Source: Phil1 sp964487565 (GTDB lineage: Bacteria; Bacillota; Clostridia; Christensenellales; CAG-138). From it: a stretch of DNA of 64,000 bases. The stretch is from NCBI GenBank assembly GCA_964487565.1, contig CAZARN010000009.1, positions 11,770 through 75,769 of the forward strand, given 5' to 3'. The translations under genes and the position numbers were made by a program. Under the pieces are notes generated by a model. That model searched no databases. It worked only from the letters and a program-made list of their open reading frames with translations, and had not been told where the DNA came from. How positions within the stretch are numbered: position 1 is the first letter of the stretch; each line of letters starts with the position of its first letter. Below are positions 33,734 to 42,359 of this stretch, piece by piece.

Positions 33734-34700
33734 TGTCCGCCTCCTTGGTGGGTATCAGATGACACGCGACGGTGTGCTTGCCGCCGACGGATACCGTTAA
33801 AGGCTCCTCCATGGAACAGCGTTCGTCCGCAAACTCGCAGCGCGGGTGGAAGCGGCAGCCCGTGGGCGGCTCGATGAGTATCGGGGGATAGCCCGCGATG
33901 CCGTCCGGGATGTTTTTCGCCCCGCCCACATTGGGGAAGCAGCCGATAAGCCTTTTCGTATATGGATGGAGGGCGTTGCGGAATATATCGTCCGCCGTGC
34001 CCGTTTCAACGATCTTGCCGGCATACATCACGGCGATATGCGTGCATGTTTCCGCAAGTATCGCAAGGTCGTGCGTGATGATTATCATGCCCATGTTGCG
34101 TTCCCGCCGGAGGCGCTCGAGCAGATTGAGTATCTGCGCCTGCACCATCACGTCGAGAGCGGTGGTAGGCTCGTCGCCGATGATGAGCTTGGGATCGCAC
34201 GCGAGCGCCATGGCGATCATCGCGCGCTGCTTCATCCCTCCCGAAAACTCATGCGGATAACGCTTGACGCGGTCGCGCGGCACCTCCACCTGTTCAAGCA
34301 GATCGCCCGCGCGCACCATCGCCTTTTCCATGCCAAGGCCCTCGTGCAGCACGATCGCCTCCGCGATCTGGAAGCCCACGGTCTTGACGGGATTCATCGC
34401 GTTCATCGCGCCCTGAAAGATGATTGACACATCCTTCCAGCGCCGCGCCCTTATCTCCTCGTCGCAAAGCGGCGCCATATCGCGGCCCTCAAGCAGTATC
34501 TCGCCGCCCTTGATATAGCCGTTTTTGGGGAGCAGCTTGCATATGGAAAGCGCGCTTGTGGTTTTGCCGCAGCCGGATTCACCCACAAGGCCCAGACATT
34601 CGCCGTAGTTCACATCGAAGGATACGCCGTCCACGGCCTTGAGCTCCCCCCTGGACGTATGGAACCAGGTTTGAAGATCCTTGACTTCAAGAAGCTTCAT
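33726..34700 (-). CDS. oppD: OppD/DppD-type ABC transporter ATPase
   Basis: Cytoplasmic ATPase subunit of the peptide importer. Walker A is GESGCGKTT, the Q-loop lies in IIFQGAMNAMNPV, the signature is EFSGGMKQR, Walker B LIIGDEPTTALD, and the H-switch is ITHD. The oligopeptide-type C-terminal tail has CRFHPRCEFADERC. The ATG at 34700 is chosen because AGGAAGG lies eight bases upstream; a GTG at 34709 would overlap the preceding permease. It has no insertion, in contrast to its partner ATPase encoded next. Confidence 0.93.
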   Translation of the reverse strand: MKLLEVKDLQTWFHTSRGELKAVDGVSFDVNYGECLGLVGESGCGKTTSALSICKLLPKNGYIKGGEILLEGRDMAPLCDEEIRARRWKDVSIIFQGAMNAMNPVKTVGFQIAEAIVLHEGLGMEKAMVRAGDLLEQVEVPRDRVKRYPHEFSGGMKQRAMIAMALACDPKLIIGDEPTTALDVMVQAQILNLLERLRRERNMGMIIITHDLAILAETCTHIAVMYAGKIVETGTADDIFRNALHPYTKRLIGCFPNVGGAKNIPDGIAGYPPILIEPPTGCRFHPRCEFADERCSMEEPLTVSVGGKHTVACHLIPTKEADNG

Positions 34701-34705
34701 CGCGC

Positions 34706-35608
34706 TCACCTTCCTTTCAGCTTGGGGTTGAGTATCTCGTCAAAGGCATAGCCCATGAGGGTGAACCCAAGCGCCACGAGGATCACGCATACGCCGGGCA
34801 GCACGAAATACCACCACGCGCCGGAGGTCATCGCGCCGGTCGAATATGCGTCGTTGAGCATCATGCCCCAGCTTGGCTTTGTGGGATCGCCGAGCCCAAG
34901 GAAGGCCAGCGAGGTTTCCGTCAGGATGGAGCTTGAGATGATGAGTATCGTTTCCGAAAACACGAGCGGGAACACGTTGGGCAATATGTGGCGGAGCATA
35001 ATATGCGCCTTGCCCGCGCCCACGGAGGCCGTGCGCTCCACATACTGCTGCTCCTTGACGGAGAGCGTCTGCGCGCGGATTATGCGCGCCGTGCCAGACC
35101 AGCCCGTGAGGCCGATGACGAGGATGATGTTCCACATGCTGTTGCCGAGTATCGCCGCGAGCACCATGCAAAACGGCAGCCACGGCAGCACAAGGAAGAA
35201 ATCCGTGATGCGCATGAGGACGTTGTCCACCGTGCCGCCCGAATAGCCCGCAACTATGCCGATGAGGGTGCCCAGCACCATCGATATGGCCGTTGCCACA
35301 ACGCCCACGAACAGCGATATGCGCGCGCCGCTCATCAGATACGCAAGCACGTCGCGCCCGAGATTGTCCGTGCCGAGCCAGTGCGCGGCCGACGGGGGAT
35401 TGAACACCTCGTTGCGGGAGGCCGCGATATCCGTGGTCTTGAACGGAAGTATCATCGGCCCGAATATCGCCATCAGCACGAAAAACGCGATGATGATGAC
35501 GCCTGTGAGCGCCATGCGGTTTGAAAGCATCTGCCTGACGAAGGCTTTCGCCTTCCTGCGTCTGAGCGTGCGCCTGAGCTTTGCCGCTTCTTTTGATCTC
35601 ATACTCAT
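34706..35608 (-). CDS. oppC: OppC/DppC-type peptide ABC transporter permease
   Basis: Inner-membrane permease subunit. A basic N-terminal region (KLRRTLRRRKAKAFVRQ) precedes the first membrane helix, then about five more helices with the EAA loop near VERTASVGAGKAHIMLRHILPN, the site of contact with the ATPases. GTDNLGRDVLAYLMSGARIS is the family block between helices 1 and 2. The 300 residues are normal. GAGGGGGGG lies seven bases before the ATG. Confidence 0.93.
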   Translation of the reverse strand: MSMRSKEAAKLRRTLRRRKAKAFVRQMLSNRMALTGVIIIAFFVLMAIFGPMILPFKTTDIAASRNEVFNPPSAAHWLGTDNLGRDVLAYLMSGARISLFVGVVATAISMVLGTLIGIVAGYSGGTVDNVLMRITDFFLVLPWLPFCMVLAAILGNSMWNIILVIGLTGWSGTARIIRAQTLSVKEQQYVERTASVGAGKAHIMLRHILPNVFPLVFSETILIISSSILTETSLAFLGLGDPTKPSWGMMLNDAYSTGAMTSGAWWYFVLPGVCVILVALGFTLMGYAFDEILNPKLKGR

Positions 35609-35622
35609 ACTCGCGCCCCCCC

Positions 35623-36591
35623 TCAGCCCTTGACGCGGGGATCGATGAACTCATACAGGATATCCGTGATGAGGTTCGCCAGTATCACCGCGACGGTGGT
35701 TATCATGAAGCAGCCCTGCAAAAGCGGATAGTCGCGCTTCAAAAGCGCGTCGTACATCAGCTTGCCGAGCCCCTGCCAGGAAAACAGCGTTTCAAGCTGT
35801 ATAGCGCCGCCGAGGATCGCCGAGACGTTCATCGCGATGATTGTGACCATCGGCAGCATTGCGTTGGGCATGGCGTGCTTCATGAGGACATATCTGTTTG
35901 AAAAGCCCTTCGCGCGGGCGGTGGTGATATAGTCCTCGGTGAGCACGTCGATCATGGTGCTTCGCATCGTCAGCGAATACCCGCCGATCATCGCGAAGCC
36001 CATGCAAAGCGAGGGCAGGATGAGATGCTTTATATAGTCGATGATGTGCCTGAAGCCCGTGTAATTCGTACCGGCGGTGGTGATGCCGCCCGTCGGGAAC
36101 CAGCGCAGACCCACGCAGAATATGAATATCAGCACCATTGCAAACCAGAACGTGGGCATGGAATAGAGCACGAGGGAGCCTGAAAGCAGCCCCGTGTCGA
36201 TCGCCTTGCCTCTTTTCCATGCGCATACCACGCCGACAAGTATGCCCAGCGCGATCGCGATGATCTCCGCAACGAGCAGCAGTATCACCGTGTTGGGTAT
36301 GCGTCCGGCAATGATGTCCAGCACGCCCTGACGGCCGTCATAGGTATTGAAGGCGTCCCCGAAATCGCCCGTGGCAAGATCCTTCATATAGATGCCGAAC
36401 TGGGTCAGCAGCGATTTGTCCAGCCCCGCTTTTTCGATCATGCGCGCTTTGACCTCCGCCGAGGTGGTGCTTTTGGCGAGGATCGTTGAAACGTCGCCCG
36501 GCATGACCCTGAAAAGGAAAAAGTTGAAGGCGATGACGCAAAGTATCGTTATCAATGCGTATAAGAGCTTCTTGAGTATTCGTTTACCCAA
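35623..36591 (-). CDS. oppB: OppB/DppB-type peptide ABC transporter permease
   Basis: Second permease subunit of the importer. The N-terminus KRILKKLLYALITILCVIAF is the family's first helix with VMPGD after it; the EAA loop is YITTARAKGFSNRYVLMKHAMPN. About six helices are seen in 322 residues. The start is placed at TTG 36591, since a very strong GGGAGGTGG lies five bases upstream; a longer frame to 36615 would contain this site. It follows the binding-protein gene across a hairpin. Confidence 0.93.
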   Translation of the reverse strand: MGKRILKKLLYALITILCVIAFNFFLFRVMPGDVSTILAKSTTSAEVKARMIEKAGLDKSLLTQFGIYMKDLATGDFGDAFNTYDGRQGVLDIIAGRIPNTVILLLVAEIIAIALGILVGVVCAWKRGKAIDTGLLSGSLVLYSMPTFWFAMVLIFIFCVGLRWFPTGGITTAGTNYTGFRHIIDYIKHLILPSLCMGFAMIGGYSLTMRSTMIDVLTEDYITTARAKGFSNRYVLMKHAMPNAMLPMVTIIAMNVSAILGGAIQLETLFSWQGLGKLMYDALLKRDYPLLQGCFMITTVAVILANLITDILYEFIDPRVKG

Positions 36592-36635
36592 GTTTTCCAC
36601 CTCCCATAAGGGCAAATTTGCTCATATAAAGCTTT

Positions 36636-36664
36636 GACGCCATGGCGTATGCCGCCATGGCGTC
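36636..36664 (-). other. Perfect 12-bp hairpin between the binding-protein and oppB genes
   Basis: GACGCCATGGCG and CGCCATGGCGTC pair completely around a five-base loop, 12 bases after the binding-protein stop. On the - strand AAAGCTTTATAT follows, so it is not a good terminator. Such hairpins often protect the upstream message and raise binding protein over permease. Confidence 0.7.
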
Positions 36665-36676
36665 AGAGTCCGGAAC

Positions 36677-38260
36677 TCAGGCGACGGGTTCGAGGTTTAT
36701 GTAAGTGTCAAGGCGTTCGTTGCCGAACATGCCAAGCGAGTTGAACACATATCCCGTCCATGCGGAGCTGTTGATCGCCTGCACGGACTGATCGTAGCAG
36801 ATGCAGGTGTACGGGCAGTCCTCATACACGATCCGCTGGCACTCGTTGATATAATTGAGGCGCTCGTTGGCGTCCATCGTGGAATAGGCCTTCGCGTACA
36901 TCTCGTCGAACGCGGGATCGGCATATGCGACGCCGGCGTATCCGAGATCGTTCCAATCCTGGAATATGCACATGATGAAGCCCGGATCCGCGTCGCCGCC
37001 CCAGCCGTCAAGCACCATCTGCCAGTCCGGGTTGCCGTCGCAGCAGGTATCCCACATGGTTACGGTCTCGACCGCGTTCCAGGTGATCTCCATGCCGGCC
37101 GCCTTGCAGTTGGTTATCATCATGTTGACGACCGCGCTCTGCCATGAGCTGCGGTCGCTCGAGGAGGTAAGCTCAAAGGAAAGCGGCTGGCCGTCCTTTT
37201 CGCGGATGCCGTCGCCGTCCGTGTCGAGATAGCCCGCCTTGTCGAGCAGGGCGTTCGCGCTCTCGATGCTGAACTCACGGATGATATCCGCCGGGGGCGT
37301 GTAAATGAAACCGGGGTTGTTGACGGGCGCGTAGGCGATCTCGCCGAGTCCGCCGTAAGCCATTTCAACTGCGTTCTCGCGGTCGAAACAGTAATCGATC
37401 GCATAACGGATGGTCTGATCGGCCATCATGGGGTCAAGCTGGTTGTATCCGAGATATTCGAAGCCGAAGTTCTCGCAGACCTCAACGTCGATATCGGAAT
37501 TGCCGCTGAGCGTTTCATACTGCGCCTTGTCAAGGCTGTAGCAAGCGTCCACTTCGCCAAGCAGCAGCGCCTGGGTCATCGCGTCATAATTGTCATACGG
37601 GGCGAACACCAGCACGTCGATGTTGGGCTTCGTGCCCCAGTATTTATCGTTGCGCACGAATGCCACGTTGCCGTTGCCGCTGCGCTCCGCGCTGTAGGTG
37701 AAGGGACCGGAGCCGACAAGCTCGTCGCTTGCATATGCGGTGACGTCCTCGACGCCGCTCCACACATGTTCCGGCAGGATGGGGATTATCTGATAGAGCA
37801 TATCGGGCTTCGCCGTTTCGCAGGTGAACACCACCGTGAAATCATCCGGGCACTCTATCGAGACGAATCCGCTTGCGTGGGTCGAATACATATAGCTGTC
37901 TATCGCGTGCTCATAAGTCCATTTGACGTCCGCGCTCGTCACCTGTTCCCCGTCGGAGAAATAGGCGTCATCCCTCAGGTGGAAGGTCCACACCGTTCCG
38001 TCATCGCTGTATTCCCAGCTCTTGGCGAGGCGGGGGACGGCGTTGTAATTCTCATCGTAGGCGATGAGGGAATCATAGCAGAAGTTCAGGAAATCATAAA
38101 CGAGGCTGGACTCTGTTGTGAAAAAGTTGAGCGTGTCGAAAGTGCTGCCGATTGCCACGGTGAAGATGACTTCCTCATCAGAACCGGTTGTGCCGCAGGC
38201 TGTAAGCGACAGCGCGAGGACTGCCACAAGCACCAGCGCGATAAGACTTTTCGCTTTCAT
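36677..38260 (-). CDS. oppA: Peptide ABC transporter substrate-binding lipoprotein (SBP family 5)
   Basis: Extracytoplasmic binding protein of the importer. The signal peptide ends in a lipobox LSLTAC with Cys22. The mature part shows the family 5 features: IAYDENYNAVPRLAKSWE, WTFHLRDDAYFSDGEQVTSADV, LVGSGPFTY, NDKYWG, AYGGLGEIAYAPV and YLDTDGDGIREKDGQPL. The 527 residues are normal. GGAAGGGGAG lies before the ATG. Downstream of the S66 peptidase and upstream of oppBCDF in one operon. The ligand cannot be read from sequence. Confidence 0.93.
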   Translation of the reverse strand: MKAKSLIALVLVAVLALSLTACGTTGSDEEVIFTVAIGSTFDTLNFFTTESSLVYDFLNFCYDSLIAYDENYNAVPRLAKSWEYSDDGTVWTFHLRDDAYFSDGEQVTSADVKWTYEHAIDSYMYSTHASGFVSIECPDDFTVVFTCETAKPDMLYQIIPILPEHVWSGVEDVTAYASDELVGSGPFTYSAERSGNGNVAFVRNDKYWGTKPNIDVLVFAPYDNYDAMTQALLLGEVDACYSLDKAQYETLSGNSDIDVEVCENFGFEYLGYNQLDPMMADQTIRYAIDYCFDRENAVEMAYGGLGEIAYAPVNNPGFIYTPPADIIREFSIESANALLDKAGYLDTDGDGIREKDGQPLSFELTSSSDRSSWQSAVVNMMITNCKAAGMEITWNAVETVTMWDTCCDGNPDWQMVLDGWGGDADPGFIMCIFQDWNDLGYAGVAYADPAFDEMYAKAYSTMDANERLNYINECQRIVYEDCPYTCICYDQSVQAINSSAWTGYVFNSLGMFGNERLDTYINLEPVA

Positions 38261-38308
38261 TTTTTGTTGCTCCCCTTCCTGACTCTTGCGAGTGGTTTGT
38301 TTCTTTTT

Positions 38309-39262
38309 TTATATGACTCCGCTTTCAAGAACCGTGAATTTCTTGGAAGTGGCATCAAGCCTTGCCGTGACGCCCATCGGCAGCGTGGCCATGTTGGGCG
38401 TGTGTCCCAACGGCAGCCCGTACAGCGCCGGTACGCCGAGCCCCTTGAGATAGTAATCGAGCACATCCTCGAGATCGATATCGCAGAAATAACCCGGATT
38501 GTGCTGCGAGGGCACGCAGTTCTGGCACTCCGCGATCAGCACGCCCGCGCACTGGTCAAGCTTTCCGGCGTTGCGCAGGTGCGAAAGCTGATGGTCGATG
38601 ATCCACGGCTCGCTGTCCACCTCTTCAAGGAAGAGGATCTTACCCTCGACGTCTATCTCATACGGGGTGCCGAGCGTCGCGCACACGAGCGTCAGATTGC
38701 CGCCCACCACGGGCGCTTCCACAACGCCCTTCTGTATCCTGCGCAGCCAGTCGGTGTCGTTGGCGATCTTTATTTCGCCTATCGGCGCCGTGTCCGCCAC
38801 AGCGCGGAAAAAATAGTCCTTAGTATACTGGGTGAGGTCCTTCTTGTTGAACCGCGCCATGCCCGGACTGTGGAACGTCACCACGCCCGCGAACCGCTGG
38901 ATTGCAAGGTGCAGCGAGGTTATGTCCGAAAATCCGGTGAATATCTTGGGATTCGCGCGTATCACGTCATAATCGAGCCTGTTGATGATCTGCGCGGAGC
39001 CGTAACCCCCCTGCGTGACAAACACGGCGTCGATATCGTCGCGCGCGAACATCTCGTTGAAATCCGCGGCGCGCTCCTCCTCCGTTGCGGCAACAAAGCC
39101 TTTCCTCTTGTTGACGTTTTTTCCCATCACAATGTTATACCCCATTGCGGTGAGAGTTTCAACTGCTCTTGTGATTTCGCTGCGCTTCTGGGAGGGACTT
39201 GCAGGCGAAATAACTCCTATCGTGTCTCCTTTTTCCAGATGCTTTGCTTTTTTCAGTTCCAT
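38309..39262 (-). CDS. S66 family LD-carboxypeptidase / MccF-like peptidase
   Basis: Cytoplasmic serine peptidase family that removes the terminal D-Ala from murein tetrapeptides (LdcA) or cleaves microcin C analogues (MccF). The triad is seen: Ser in TQGGYGSAQI, Glu in FLEEVDSEPW, and His in YGLPLGHTPNM. DTIGVISPASPS is the family start. The 317 residues are normal. As first gene of the peptide transporter operon, it points to handling of wall-derived or D-amino-acid-containing peptides; this is inference. Confidence 0.9.
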   Translation of the reverse strand: MELKKAKHLEKGDTIGVISPASPSQKRSEITRAVETLTAMGYNIVMGKNVNKRKGFVAATEEERAADFNEMFARDDIDAVFVTQGGYGSAQIINRLDYDVIRANPKIFTGFSDITSLHLAIQRFAGVVTFHSPGMARFNKKDLTQYTKDYFFRAVADTAPIGEIKIANDTDWLRRIQKGVVEAPVVGGNLTLVCATLGTPYEIDVEGKILFLEEVDSEPWIIDHQLSHLRNAGKLDQCAGVLIAECQNCVPSQHNPGYFCDIDLEDVLDYYLKGLGVPALYGLPLGHTPNMATLPMGVTARLDATSKKFTVLESGVI

Positions 39263-39297
39263 TTCAGCCTGCTTCTCCTTCCTCGATAAAATTTGAT

Positions 39298-39312
39298 GTT
39301 CACAATATGAAC
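39298..39312. promoter_or_regulatory. 15-bp palindrome in the leader of the peptide island
   Basis: GTTCA and TGAAC are perfect arms separated by five bases, about 30-40 bases after the predicted transcript start and 36 bases before the S66 start. Size and symmetry are like IclR-family operators. Confidence 0.5.
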
Positions 39313-39346
39313 GTTTATTTCATATAACGAACGGATATGTATGCGT

Positions 39347-39375
39347 ATTATAACTGATGACAGTTACAATGTCAA
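39347..39375 (-). promoter_or_regulatory. Perfect consensus promoter of the peptide island
   Basis: On the - strand TTGACA, exactly 17 bases, TATAAT. Both hexamers and spacing are consensus; the predicted start of transcription is at about 39340. Confidence 0.9.
39351..39366. promoter_or_regulatory. Inverted repeat within the peptide-island promoter, likely operator
   Basis: TAACTG and CAGTTA are perfect inverted arms around ATGA. They fill the spacer and touch the -10, so a bound repressor would block polymerase. Confidence 0.6.
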
Positions 39376-39435
39376 CGGAATAACACACTTCCGGCCGCGT
39401 CAGTGCGTCCGTTGCGGCCTTTGCCCCGCGGCATG

Positions 39436-39466
39436 AAAAAGGCGCGGGGCAGAGGTGCCGCGCGCC
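39436..39466 (-). terminator. Intrinsic terminator of purA-purB
   Basis: On the - strand an 11-base stem with one mismatch (GGCGCGCGGCA with TGCCCCGCGCC, four-base loop) is followed by TTTTT, 19 bases after the purB stop. Confidence 0.75.
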
Positions 39467-39484
39467 GTGACGGGGGAGTTGCGT

Positions 39485-40891
39485 TCAGACTTCCACGGGG
39501 GCCATGTCGGCCGCGTCTTCGACGGGGTGCGCCGCGAGGAAGGCCTCCACCTGCGCCGCGCAGCGGCCGGTGAACGCCGCGGGGTCGAGCCTTGTGCAAA
39601 GCTGATCCCTTGAAAGGGGGAAGGCGGGGTCATCCGCGAGCCGCTCGATGAGGTCGCAGGGGAAGCCCTCTCTCATGCGGGCGCGGCTTTCCATGGAGTG
39701 GGCGCGGATAAGCTCGTGGCAGGCCTGCCTGTCGCCGCCCTCGCGCACCGCGTCCATGAGGATATCCTCGCTTGCGAGGAAGGGGAGCGTGTTGTTGAGC
39801 GCGCGGGCGATCACGCCCTCGTTGACGACGATGCCGGAGGTCACGTCCGCCATCAGGCGAAGGACGGCGTCCGTCGCAAGGAAGCTTTCCGGTATGGAAA
39901 GGCGGCGGTTGGCGGAATCGTCAAGCGTGCGTTCGAGCCATTGGGCGGAGGCGGTCATCGCGGCGTTTTGCGCCGTGACACACACGAAGCGCGCGAGGGA
40001 GCATATCCGCTCGGAGCGCATGGGGTTGCGTTTGTAGGCCATGGCGGAGGAACCCACCTGCGATTTTGCGAAAGGCTCCTCAAGCTGCTCGTCGTGCTGC
40101 AAAAGGCGCATGTCGTCCGCGAATTTATACGCGCTCTGCGCCGTGGAGGAAAGGGCGTTGAGCACGCGGCTGTCAAGCTTGCGCGGATAGGTCTGTCCGC
40201 AGACCTCATAGCAGCGCGTGAAGCCGAATTTTGCCGCAAGGCGGCGGTTCAGCTCGTCCGCTTTGTCGCCGTCGCCGTCAAAAAGCTCCATGAAGCTCGC
40301 CTCCGTGCCTGTCGCGCCGCGGCAGCCGAGGAAGCGGAACGCCGAAAGCACGTCGTCGATCTCCTCAATGTCAAGCAGCAGATCCTGCATCCAAAGGCAG
40401 GCGCGGCGGCCGACTGTCACCGGCTGTGCGTTCTGATAATGCGTGAAGCCGGGCGTGGGGGTGGCCTTGTATTTTTCGGCGAAGGCGGCAAGGTTTTTCA
40501 GCACCGCCATGATATCGCCGCGTATGAGGCGGAGGCCGTCGCGCATGATGATAAGATCCGCGTTGTCGGTGACATAGCAGCTCGTCGCGCCGAGGTGGAT
40601 TATCCCGCGCGCTTTTTCACAGACGAGGCCGTATGCGTAAACGTGCGCCATCACGTCGTGGCGGATCTCGCGCTCGCGCTCGCGCACCGCGTCATAGTCG
40701 ATATCGGTTATGTGGGCGGCAAGCTCGTCCGCCTGCTCCTGCGTCACGGGCAGGCCGAGGTCGTGCTCGCATTGCGCGAGGGCGCTCCAAAGCCGCCGCC
40801 ATGTGGCGTAGCGCGTATCGTCCGAAAAAAGCCGGAGCATTGCCCTGGAGGCGTAACGTGAAGCAAGGGGGCTTTGATATGTGTCGTGCAT
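39485..40891 (-). CDS. purB: Adenylosuccinate lyase
   Basis: Cleaves adenylosuccinate to AMP and SAICAR to AICAR in purine synthesis. The fumarase/aspartase-family signature GSSAMAYKRNPMRSE, with the catalytic serine in the flexible loop, is present, along with HLGATSCYVTDNAD and the general-acid region GFTHYQNAQP. The 468 residues are normal. It starts 15 bases after purA with AGGAGA upstream, and a terminator follows. The two genes make AMP from IMP. Confidence 0.95.
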   Translation of the reverse strand: MHDTYQSPLASRYASRAMLRLFSDDTRYATWRRLWSALAQCEHDLGLPVTQEQADELAAHITDIDYDAVREREREIRHDVMAHVYAYGLVCEKARGIIHLGATSCYVTDNADLIIMRDGLRLIRGDIMAVLKNLAAFAEKYKATPTPGFTHYQNAQPVTVGRRACLWMQDLLLDIEEIDDVLSAFRFLGCRGATGTEASFMELFDGDGDKADELNRRLAAKFGFTRCYEVCGQTYPRKLDSRVLNALSSTAQSAYKFADDMRLLQHDEQLEEPFAKSQVGSSAMAYKRNPMRSERICSLARFVCVTAQNAAMTASAQWLERTLDDSANRRLSIPESFLATDAVLRLMADVTSGIVVNEGVIARALNNTLPFLASEDILMDAVREGGDRQACHELIRAHSMESRARMREGFPCDLIERLADDPAFPLSRDQLCTRLDPAAFTGRCAAQVEAFLAAHPVEDAADMAPVEV

Positions 40892-40906
40892 GGCTGTCTC
40901 CTGTTC

Positions 40907-42172
40907 TTATTTTATGATTATCGCGTCGCGCTCCGCGCCGACGGAAACATATTTGACGGGGCAGTTTATGCGCTCCTCGATGAACGCGACATATGCGCGC
41001 GCGGCCTCGGGAAGCTCGTCAAAGCTGCGGCAGCCGCCGACGGGGGTCTTCCAGCCGGGCAGATATTCGTAAACGGGCTTCGCGCGCGAGGCGGCGGCGG
41101 GGAACGGGAACTCGTCCGTGCGGACGCCGTCAAGCTCGTATTGCGTGCAGACGGGTATAGTATCCATGTATGAAAGCACGTCGAGCTTTGTGAGGGCGAT
41201 CTCCGTTGCGGCCTGCATCGTCACGCCGTAGCGCGTGGCGACGATATCCATCGGGCCGACGCGGCGGGGGCGGCCTGTCGCCGCGCCGTATTCGCCGCCG
41301 GCCTCACGCAGCGCGGAAGCCTCCTCACCGAACCATTCGGCCGCGAAGGGGCCTTCGCCCACGCAGGTGGAATACGCCTTCACGACGCCCGTAACCTTAT
41401 CGATCGTGACGCCCGGGCAGCCCGCGCCGATGGGCGCGTAAGCCGCAAGCGGGGATGAGGACGAGGTGAAAGGAAAAATGCCGAAGTCTATGTCACGCAG
41501 TGCGCCTAGCTGTGCCTCGAAGAGGATGTTCTTCTTCGCATTGCGAAGGTACGCCCCCGTATCCTTTATATAAGGAAGCAGTTGACCGCCGAAGCGCGCG
41601 AGCCAGTCCGTCATTTCATCGAGGGTGTAGCCCTTCGCGCCGTAAACGTTGCGCAGGGTGAGGTTTTTCCATTCGAGGATGCCGTCAAGCCGGGCGCGCA
41701 GGGCCTTCATGTCGCCAAGCTCACCCATCATGATGGTCTTCTTCATGTATTTGTCGCCGTAAACGGGCGCGATGCCGCGCTTTGTGGATCCGAACTTCGC
41801 GTCCGAAAGGCGTTCCTCCTCAAGCGCGTCAAGATCCCTGTGATAGGGGAAAATGATGCTCGCGCGGTCGCTTATCATGAAGTTTTCCGGCGTTATGGGC
41901 ACACCCTTCGAGCGTATCGCGTCCATCTCCTCGACGAGGCGCTCCGGATCGATCACCGTGCCGTTGCCCAATATGTTGACGACGCCCTTGCGGAATATCC
42001 CGGAAGGGATCAGATGCAGCGCAAATTTGCCGAACTCGTTCACCACCGTGTGGCCCGCGTTGTTTCCGCCCTGATAACGCACCACCACGTCATAGCCGTC
42101 CGCGATGAGATCCACCATGCGGCCCTTGCCTTCGTCGCCCCAGTTTATGCCGACGATCGCGGTATTTGACAT
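40907..42172 (-). CDS. purA: Adenylosuccinate synthetase
   Basis: Joins IMP and aspartate with GTP to adenylosuccinate. The start reads AIVGINWGDEGKGRMVD, with the GTP-loop GDEGKG and the catalytic aspartate (usually WGDEGKGKxVD), then QGGNNAGHTV with the catalytic His. STKRGIAPVYGDK is the IMP site block. The 421 residues are normal. GGAGGTG lies about ten bases upstream of the ATG. First gene of purA-purB. Confidence 0.95.
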   Translation of the reverse strand: MSNTAIVGINWGDEGKGRMVDLIADGYDVVVRYQGGNNAGHTVVNEFGKFALHLIPSGIFRKGVVNILGNGTVIDPERLVEEMDAIRSKGVPITPENFMISDRASIIFPYHRDLDALEEERLSDAKFGSTKRGIAPVYGDKYMKKTIMMGELGDMKALRARLDGILEWKNLTLRNVYGAKGYTLDEMTDWLARFGGQLLPYIKDTGAYLRNAKKNILFEAQLGALRDIDFGIFPFTSSSSPLAAYAPIGAGCPGVTIDKVTGVVKAYSTCVGEGPFAAEWFGEEASALREAGGEYGAATGRPRRVGPMDIVATRYGVTMQAATEIALTKLDVLSYMDTIPVCTQYELDGVRTDEFPFPAAASRAKPVYEYLPGWKTPVGGCRSFDELPEAARAYVAFIEERINCPVKYVSVGAERDAIIIK

Positions 42173-42204
42173 ATAAAAAGCACCTCCGTTTCGAATACAT
42201 CCGT

Positions 42205-42210
42205 ATTATA
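42205..42210 (-). promoter_or_regulatory. Extended -10 promoter of purA
   Basis: On the - strand TGG precedes TATAAT about 33 bases before the purA ATG; the -35 (TTCCCC, 16 bases away) is weak. Confidence 0.55.
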
Positions 42211-42275
42211 CCATGCAAAACCTGTGGGGGAAGGGGTTTCAGGCCCTGAGGCAGTCTTATATATTCATATGTTGA

Positions 42276-42292
42276 CATAAGCGTGGCTTATG
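42276..42292. other. Inverted repeat upstream of purA
   Basis: CATAAG and CTTATG are perfect arms around CGTGG, between the deoC terminator and the purA promoter. It could be a regulator site, but its distance of about 65 bases from the -10 leaves this open. Confidence 0.35.
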
Positions 42293-42319
42293 GTAATGGC
42301 CAAGCTGGCGGCGGCGCAT

Positions 42320-42346
42320 AAAAAAAGGACTGCCGCGCGGCAGTCC
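42320..42346 (-). terminator. Intrinsic terminator of the ssnA-ygfK-xdh-deoC operon
   Basis: A fully palindromic 20-base stem-loop (42327-42346) is followed on the - strand by seven T residues, 14 bases after the deoC stop. Confidence 0.88.
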
Positions 42347-42359
42347 GGTCGTTTGTGCG

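Noticed and set aside
36636..36664. Terminator between the binding protein and oppB
   Set aside because: The stem is perfect, but no T tract follows, and the downstream permease genes need the same transcript.
37766..39289. 507-codon + strand frame opposite the binding protein and S66 genes
   Set aside because: It spans two real genes and their junction; composition is typical of an antisense shadow.
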